Program-made: the position numbers and the translations under genes | Source: JAAAOZ01 sp964496595 | GTDB taxonomy: Bacteria; Chloroflexota; Anaerolineae; B4-G1; SLSP01 | Length of the DNA stretch: 37,730 bases | Reading direction: 5' to 3' | NCBI GenBank assembly: GCA_964496595.1 | Contig: CAZCAI010000022.1 | Span: forward strand, 1 to 37,730 | Part shown: piece by piece, positions 31,487 through 37,730 of the stretch | Layout: each line of letters begins with the position of its first letter | How positions within the stretch are numbered: the stretch's first letter is position 1 | Notes under the pieces: generated by a model | Database searches by the model: none | What the model saw: the letters and a program-made list of their open reading frames with translations, nothing else | What the model was told of the DNA's origin: nothing

Positions 31487-31833
31487 CTTTAGTTTCCGGT
31501 AACTGAAATCGCTCCAAGATCAGATTGGAGTAGAAAAAACGTATCCGTTTAGTTTAATGAGCAGACCAAGGTGCAACGCACTTGAATTGAAGGAGGGCAA
31601 TCTCTTATGCAGTATATGCCTGACGATAAGCCCATAAGTGCGTTGCACCTCACAAGACTAAACAGTTACGGCGACTGAGTTCTAACCGGCGCAGGCCGGT
31701 TTCGTCAATGTAGTCGCGAATTTTATTCGCCAGGCTCATCTCAGGGGCGGGCTCATCTCCGAGTTGATTGTTTCAACCCAATACTTCTACCACGGGTGAG
31801 GCTATTTACATGCGAGGTTAGCGGAAACTAAAG
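31487..31833. repeat. 347-bp nested inverted-repeat region in a 524-bp gap
   Basis: Outer arms CTTTAGTTTCCG (31487-31498) and their exact complement (31822-31833) enclose a second pair GTTTAGT/ACTAAAC (31547-31553, 31657-31663), then a third perfect 15-bp pair AGGTGCAACGCACTT (31569-31583) / complement (31636-31650). Smaller hairpins AACCGGC/GCCGGTT (31684-31701) and GCGAA/TTCGC (near 31716-31730) lie to the right. The 524-bp gap 31410-31933 holds no long reading frame. It may be a degraded mobile element or a structured RNA. Confidence 0.6.
31607..31678 (+). other. Possible 23-aa microprotein inside the inverted repeat
   Basis: An ATG at 31607 follows AAGGAGGG by about 10 bases and opens a 23-codon frame (MQYMPDDKPISALHL at its start) ending at TGA 31676-31678. 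The coding stretch sits in the loop and right arm of the 15-bp inverted repeat. Only the strong SD supports it; it may be the stub of a lost gene. Confidence 0.3.
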
Positions 31834-31851
31834 GTCGGATGAGGCTGGCGT

Positions 31852-31867
31852 AACCCTTGCAAGGGTT
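31852..31867. repeat. 16-bp perfect palindrome related to family C ends
   Basis: AACCCTTGCAAGGGTT shares ACCCTTGC and AAGGGT with the ends of family C elements. It may be the product of an internal deletion of such an element. Confidence 0.4.
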
Positions 31868-31933
31868 CGCCCTTTGACTTTGGACTTATGACTTTTGACG
31901 ACTCTCAACTGATTTTCCCGAAGGAGTGAATCA

Positions 31934-33382
31934 ATGACGATCAAAACACCCGATTGGGTCAAGGACGCGATTTTCTACCAGATCTTCCCGGAGCGCTTTG
32001 GGCAGAGCGAGCGCGTGGAGAAGCCCGCGAATCTGGAGCCGTGGGACGCCCCGCCGACGCGCCGGGGATTCAAGGGCGGCGATCTGTTGGGCATCAAAGA
32101 GCGCCTCGATTATTTAGAAGCGCTGGGAATCACAGCCATTTATTTTAACCCGATCTTTCAATCGGCGGCCAATCACCGCTACCACACCCACGACTACTAC
32201 CGCGTCGATCCGATTTTGGGCGGCAACGCGGCCTTCCGCGAGCTGTTGGAGGCCGCGCACGCGCGGGGCATCCGCATCATGCTGGACGGCGTCTTCAATC
32301 ATGCCAGCCGAGGTTTCCTCCAATTCAATCACCTGATGGAGAATGGCGAGCAATCGCCGTACCGCGAATGGTTCACCGTCAAGGAATTCCCGCTCCACGC
32401 CTTCGATGAGTCGCGCGATCCGAATTACGAATGCTGGTTTGATAATCGCGAATTGCCCAAGCTGAACACCGCTTACGCGCCGGTGCGCGATTTTATCTTG
32501 GATGTGGCGGAGTATTGGCTGCATCAGGGCATCGATGGCTGGCGGTTGGATGTCCCGCTGGATATCGAGACGCCCGGCTTCTGGGAAGAGTTCCGCGCGC
32601 GCGTCAAGGCCATCAACCCGGAGGCGTACATCCTGGCCGAGATTTGGGAACCGGCGCAGGAATGGCTGCGCGGCGAGCACTTCGACGCGGTGATGAACTA
32701 TCCCTTCAATCGCGCCTGTTATGGCCTGTTCGGCGGCATGCTGTTGGATATGTCGTACCAGCCGGGCGGATTCAAGCTCAAGCGCCTGGACGTCCGTGGC
32801 TTCGCGCGCGAGATCGATTGGATGCTCAATCTCTACGATTGGGAGGTCACCCAGGTGCAGTATAACTTGCTCAGCAGCCACGATGTACCGCGCTTCCTGA
32901 CGATGGTGCGGGGCGATAAGCGTCGCCTGCGCCTGGCGACACTCTTCCAGATGACCTTCCCCGGCGCGCCGAGCGTCTACTACGGCGACGAGATCGGGAT
33001 GATGGGCGGAGAAGAGCCGGCCTGTCGCGGCGGCTTCCCCTGGGACGAGAGCGCGTGGGATCACGAGTTACTCGCCGATTTCCAGCGCTATATTGCTCTG
33101 CGGCGCGATCATCACGTGCTGCGCCACGGCCTCTTTGCCACGCTCCACGCGGAGGACCACACCTACGCCTTCGCGCGCAGCAACGCAGACGAGGTGCTCG
33201 TCATCGCGCTCAACGCCGGCGAGACACCCGCGAAGATGACCTTGGATTTGCAGGGCCTGGCGCCGGCCAACGCCGTCCTCTCCGAGGCGTGGTCAGAGGC
33301 GACCACCCAGATCGGCGAGGATAACACGCTGACGTTGGGAGTTCCGCCGCTGGATGGCCGGGTCTTCATCTATAGGGCCTGA
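31934..33382 (+). CDS. GH13 alpha-amylase family enzyme (neopullulanase/cyclomaltodextrinase-like)
   Basis: 482 aa. The catalytic (beta/alpha)8 barrel begins at once, with DAIFYQIFPERF. Four GH13 regions are visible: DGVFNH (118-123), GWRLDVPLD with nucleophile D206, ILAEIWE with acid/base E236, and LLSSHDVPR with H316/D317. YFNPIFQSAANHRYHTHDY fits the neopullulanase subgroup. There is no signal peptide and no N-terminal beta domain, so it is probably cytoplasmic and acts on imported maltodextrins (inference). A short beta C-terminal domain follows (about 395-482). AAGGAG lies seven bases before the ATG. It stands alone, with a strong terminator after it and no sugar transporter in the window. 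Confidence 0.93.
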   Translation: MTIKTPDWVKDAIFYQIFPERFGQSERVEKPANLEPWDAPPTRRGFKGGDLLGIKERLDYLEALGITAIYFNPIFQSAANHRYHTHDYYRVDPILGGNAAFRELLEAAHARGIRIMLDGVFNHASRGFLQFNHLMENGEQSPYREWFTVKEFPLHAFDESRDPNYECWFDNRELPKLNTAYAPVRDFILDVAEYWLHQGIDGWRLDVPLDIETPGFWEEFRARVKAINPEAYILAEIWEPAQEWLRGEHFDAVMNYPFNRACYGLFGGMLLDMSYQPGGFKLKRLDVRGFAREIDWMLNLYDWEVTQVQYNLLSSHDVPRFLTMVRGDKRRLRLATLFQMTFPGAPSVYYGDEIGMMGGEEPACRGGFPWDESAWDHELLADFQRYIALRRDHHVLRHGLFATLHAEDHTYAFARSNADEVLVIALNAGETPAKMTLDLQGLAPANAVLSEAWSEATTQIGEDNTLTLGVPPLDGRVFIYRA

Positions 33383-33478
33383 CCTTGCGAAGGTTCCTGA
33401 AGGATATTCAACCCCAAATCCTCTTGGTCTGTTGAAGATAGCGCCGCGAACGAAAATCCGCGCAACCTTCGCAAGGGT
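33383..33478. repeat. Family C inverted-repeat element, copy C4
   Basis: CCTTGCGAAGGTT (33383-33395) and AACCTTCGCAAGG (33464-33476, continuing GT) form perfect 13-bp ends around 68 bases. It starts immediately after the amylase stop codon. Counted from the equivalent outer bases it is 97 bp; the interior does not match C1. Confidence 0.7.
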
Positions 33479-33486
33479 GATGTATC

Positions 33487-33526
33487 ATCTTCCAGGAAGC
33501 CCTCAACTTCCTGGAAGATTTTTTTT
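33487..33526 (+). terminator. Intrinsic terminator after the amylase gene
   Basis: Perfect 13-bp stem ATCTTCCAGGAAG (33487-33499) / CTTCCTGGAAGAT (33507-33519) with a 7-base loop, followed by eight T. The family C element separates it from the gene it most likely serves. Confidence 0.9.
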
Positions 33527-33645
33527 GCATCCAGTATCCCGCAACCACTCCTGACGTTTGACCTTCGACGCCCTGATTTTCCAACTTCATCCCAATTCAT
33601 ATAAAACTCTTATCCTGCTCTTATGTTCTTCCAATACTTCCCCCT

Positions 33646-33676
33646 TATACTAAGAAGTGTAATGATTGAACAATCA
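33646..33676 (+). promoter_or_regulatory. Candidate dnaK promoter -10 and operator-like palindrome
   Basis: TATACT (33646-33651) could be a -10 box, though no good -35 is seen 16-18 bp upstream. It is followed by TGATTGAACAATCA (33663-33676), a 6-2-6 palindrome near the expected transcription start, suitable for a repressor. Neither a CIRCE nor a HAIR motif is present. Confidence 0.35.
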
Positions 33677-33726
33677 CTGACAGATGAAATTAGCTTCAGA
33701 AAACAAACGAGGGAGGTAGTTTAGAA

Positions 33727-35685
<1,959 letters not shown>

Positions 35686-35717
35686 GGAGTTCCATCTGGA
35701 GCGACCTATTAACATCG

Positions 35718-35755
35718 AGAAGGGGGGTGGTCGATGCCACCTCCCTTCTGTTTGC
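35718..35755 (+). terminator. Hairpin between dnaK and grpE (partial terminator candidate)
   Basis: A 13-bp stem (35718-35730 / 35737-35749) with a single G-U pair and a 6-base loop, followed by GTTTGC. The U tract is weak, so it would more likely reduce grpE expression relative to dnaK, or protect the dnaK transcript end, than stop transcription. Confidence 0.5.
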
Positions 35756-35830
35756 AATATTAGATCCGTTTGTAGTCAGGCACGCAATGCAATGGAGTGC
35801 CGTTATGGGAAATTTGAGGAGGGATCTTGA

Positions 35831-36442
35831 ATGATGTCGGATAAATATCGCGTGCGCATCCCCGTGCGCCGGGCGGGCGATCCGCCGGCAAAGGTAGAAG
35901 AGGCCACAGCGGCAGTGGACGAGCGTGCGCCGGAAGAGACGCAGGCGGCAGAAGAGCAAAAGACGGAAGAGTCAGCTCAAGAAGGTCAAGAAGAGCAAGA
36001 AGAGCAAGAAAGGCAGGACGATATCGACTGGAAAGATATGGCGCTGCGAATGCGCGCCGATATGGATAATTTTCGCCGCCGCCAAGCGCGGTTGGCGGAG
36101 GATCGCGTGCGACGCGAGAAAGCCTATCTGCTCAAGGGCTTTTTGGGCGTTATCGATATGTTAGAGACGGTTTTGTCCCATCTGGACGCCAACGACCCCC
36201 ATCATCAAGGGGTGCAGGTTGCCTACAACGAGATGCAGAAGGTATTGCGCGACGCCGATGTCGAGAAAATCGACTCTGTCAACCGGCCCTTCGATCCGAA
36301 CTGGCACGAGGCCGTCGCCATCGTGCCGCCCATCAAGGGCCAGAAGACGGATCTGCTGGTCGTCGATGTGGAAGAGGAAGGCTATCGCCTGGGGGAGCGC
36401 GTGCTCCGTCCGGCCCGCGTCATCGTCGCCAAGCAGGAATGA
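35831..36442 (+). CDS. grpE: Nucleotide exchange factor GrpE
   Basis: 203 aa. An acidic, Gln/Glu-rich N-terminal half (about 20-65) leads into the long dimerisation helix (WKDMALRMRADMDNFRRRQ and REKAYLLKGFLGVIDMLE). The compact beta domain follows, with FDPNWHEAVAIVPP and KGQKTDLLVVDVEEEGYRLGERVLRPARVIVAK in succession. GrpE releases ADP from DnaK. AGGAGGG lies about eight bases before the first ATG; a second ATG follows immediately at 35834. It is 145 bp downstream of dnaK and 156 bp upstream of dnaJ, both on the same strand. Confidence 0.96.
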   Translation: MMSDKYRVRIPVRRAGDPPAKVEEATAAVDERAPEETQAAEEQKTEESAQEGQEEQEEQERQDDIDWKDMALRMRADMDNFRRRQARLAEDRVRREKAYLLKGFLGVIDMLETVLSHLDANDPHHQGVQVAYNEMQKVLRDADVEKIDSVNRPFDPNWHEAVAIVPPIKGQKTDLLVVDVEEEGYRLGERVLRPARVIVAKQE

Positions 36443-36486
36443 TGCATTGCGGAACACAGAGCACGCAGGGGTTTTGATCTGCATTT

Positions 36487-36543
36487 GCGAATTTAGAATT
36501 GCGAATTTTGAATAATGCTGTTGGGTAAAGATTCTAAATTCGC
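36487..36543. repeat. AT-rich 13-bp inverted repeat between grpE and dnaJ
   Basis: GCGAATTTAGAAT (36487-36499) and its exact complement (36531-36543), with further overlapping GCGAATTTTGAAT and ATTCAAAATT copies around them. The same kind of motif, TTCGCAATTCTAAATT, occurs at about 33-48 at the window start. Confidence 0.5.
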
Positions 36544-36598
36544 AATTCAAAATTTGACGTTTGCTGATTTGCCCATTTTCAGAGGAGGGAGTCAGTCA

Positions 36599-37606
36599 AT
36601 GGATTATAAGGATTATTATGACGCACTCGGCGTAAGTCGTAATGCTAGCGAGCAGGAGATCAAGAAGGCCTTCCGCAAGCTGGCGCGCCAACATCACCCA
36701 GATATGAACCCCGATGACCCCACCGCCGAGGAGAAATTTAAGTCCATCAACGAGGCCTACGAGGTGCTGTCCGACCCGGAGAAGCGCAAGCTCTACGATC
36801 AGGTCGGCAGCGATTGGAAGCAGTGGCAGCGGAGCGGCGCTGACGCTCAGGGCTTCGAGGACTTCGCGGACTGGTTCGGAGGCCAGCAGCCGGGCGGCGG
36901 GCGGCAGCGCGTCTACGTGCGCCCCGGAGCCGGCGGCGGATTCGAGGATCTGTTCGGCGGGCGCGGGGGTGGGGCGGCGGGTGCCGACGCCTTCTCGGAT
37001 TTCTTCCAGCAACTATTTGGAAGCTATCAGGGTGGCGGCGGTTATCAACAGGATATTTTTGGAGGCGGACGAGCGCAGGCCCAACGTCCCCGGCGCGGAC
37101 AGGATTATGAGCAGCCGGTGACCATCACGCTGCAAGAGGCCTACGAGGGCACGACGCGCATTTTGCGCATCGGCGAGAAGCGCCTGGAGGTGCAAATCCC
37201 GCCCGGCGCCGAATCCGGTACGCGCGTGCGCGTCGCCGGGAAGGGCGGTCCCGGCGCGTCCGGCGGCCCGATGGGCGATCTTTTCCTGGTCATCAATGTC
37301 CAATCGCATCCCCGTTTCGAGCGCGACGGCGAGGACCTGACCGCGCGCGTCGACGTGGATCTCTACACCGCCATCTTGGGCGGCGAGGTCGCCGTCCCGA
37401 AGCCCAACGGGCGCTCGGTGATGTTGCGCATCCCGCCGGAGACGCAGAACGGTCGGCAATTCCGCCTGCGCGGCCAGGGCATGCCGGTGCTCAATCAGCC
37501 GGAGGAGCGTGGGAACCTCTACGCCGTGATCGACGTCCAGCTTCCGCAGGAGCTTAGCGAGCAAGAGCGCGAGCTGTTCGAGAGATTGAAGGAATTGCAC
37601 AAGTAG
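36599..37606 (+). CDS. DnaJ-family co-chaperone without zinc finger (CbpA-like)
   Basis: 335 aa. J domain at 1-70 with YYDALGVSRNAS and the HPD motif (33-35). A Gly/Phe/Gln-rich segment follows (about 75-160). Two C-terminal substrate-binding domains complete the protein (about 165-335), with GQDYEQPVTITLQEAYEGTTR and VQIPPGAESGTRVRVAGKGG in the first. The four CxxCxGxG repeats of classical DnaJ are missing, so it is a class B J protein like CbpA. The ATG at 36599 is chosen because GAGGAGGGAG precedes it and the J domain starts there; a frame from 36515 runs through the inverted repeat. It stimulates ATP hydrolysis by DnaK and closes the chaperone cluster. Confidence 0.95.
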   Translation: MDYKDYYDALGVSRNASEQEIKKAFRKLARQHHPDMNPDDPTAEEKFKSINEAYEVLSDPEKRKLYDQVGSDWKQWQRSGADAQGFEDFADWFGGQQPGGGRQRVYVRPGAGGGFEDLFGGRGGGAAGADAFSDFFQQLFGSYQGGGGYQQDIFGGGRAQAQRPRRGQDYEQPVTITLQEAYEGTTRILRIGEKRLEVQIPPGAESGTRVRVAGKGGPGASGGPMGDLFLVINVQSHPRFERDGEDLTARVDVDLYTAILGGEVAVPKPNGRSVMLRIPPETQNGRQFRLRGQGMPVLNQPEERGNLYAVIDVQLPQELSEQERELFERLKELHK

Positions 37607-37646
37607 GTCGGAATGGTATTCCGCCACATTGCGGATTACTTTCAGA

Positions 37647-37713
37647 CAACTTGTAACTTGCAACTTGTAACTTGCAACTTGTAACTTGCAACTTGTAACT
37701 TGCAACTTGTAAC
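37647..37713. repeat. 14-bp tandem repeat, about 4.8 copies
   Basis: Unit CAACTTGTAACTTG, repeated without a change at 37647, 37661, 37675 and 37689, with a partial fifth copy. Internally it alternates two 7-mers, CAACTTG and TAACTTG. It lies 40 bp after the dnaJ-family gene, and an AGGAGG just behind it probably belongs to the next gene outside the window. Confidence 0.85.
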
Positions 37714-37730
37714 TATCTAGGAGGCAACCC

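Noticed and set aside
31410..31933. tRNA, 6S or tmRNA gene in the structured gap
   Set aside because: No cloverleaf with acceptor stem and T-loop motif, and no recognisable 6S or tmRNA layout could be found by eye.
33601..33726. CIRCE element upstream of dnaK
   Set aside because: No TTAGCACTC/GAGTGCTAA pair is present; the palindrome seen is different in sequence and spacing.
37647..37713. Possible CRISPR array
   Set aside because: The 14-bp units are directly adjacent with no spacers and no cas genes nearby; it is a simple tandem repeat.

Overview
The window looks like a chromosomal segment of a Chloroflexota bacterium, probably an Anaerolineae/Caldilineae-type lineage. This is an inference from secreted proteins with long Thr-Pro linkers and a tail of the YLPLIRK kind, solute-binding/VWA fusion lipoproteins, several GTG and TTG starts backed by good Shine-Dalgarno (SD) sites, and a short IF-2. 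No rRNA, tRNA, CRISPR array, phage or transposase gene is visible.

Layout. 145-1740 (minus) is a hybrid response-regulator/histidine kinase. 1973-5683 is a three-gene surface cassette: a membrane-anchored solute-binding-like protein, its paralogue fused to a VWA domain, and a two-TM coiled-coil protein. 5789-6544 is a dead AbrB/PIN toxin-antitoxin locus interrupted by a 150-bp mobile element. 6782-8509 is a secreted protein with three long internal repeats. 8686-13068 (minus) is an ECF sigma factor followed by a giant anti-sigma/alpha-2-macroglobulin-like membrane protein. 13323-15463 (minus) holds an AEC transporter, a MoaD/ThiS-like protein and a YhhN-family protein. 15862-18974 holds a small Cys-rich membrane protein and a membrane histidine kinase. 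19266-22939 is a Thr-Pro-rich membrane protein, a Tat-type DUF362 lipoprotein and a NapH/NapG-like polyferredoxin, which together look like a redox module. 23279-25279 is an old-yellow-enzyme/FadH-type reductase.

From 25378 the window is housekeeping: a strong promoter and attenuator-like hairpin, then nusA, ylxR/rnpM, infB, rbfA and a DHH phosphoesterase. After a 524-bp structured gap come a GH13 amylase and dnaK-grpE-dnaJ.

The most distinctive layer is non-coding. Family A is about 150 bp, has imperfect terminal inverted repeats, and makes 8-bp target duplications in two copies. Family B is about 150 bp, with ends related to TTTGAAAATT and a CTTA/TA duplication. Family C is a 97-99-bp element with ends related to ACCCTTGCGAAGGTT, and it also forms the core of B. 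B is inserted in A at 19056, and A appears to be inserted in B at 22972. One A copy splits the PIN toxin gene, and removing it with one target copy restores the frame. The best candidates for an undescribed system are the sigma/anti-sigma-macroglobulin pair and this set of nested small elements.
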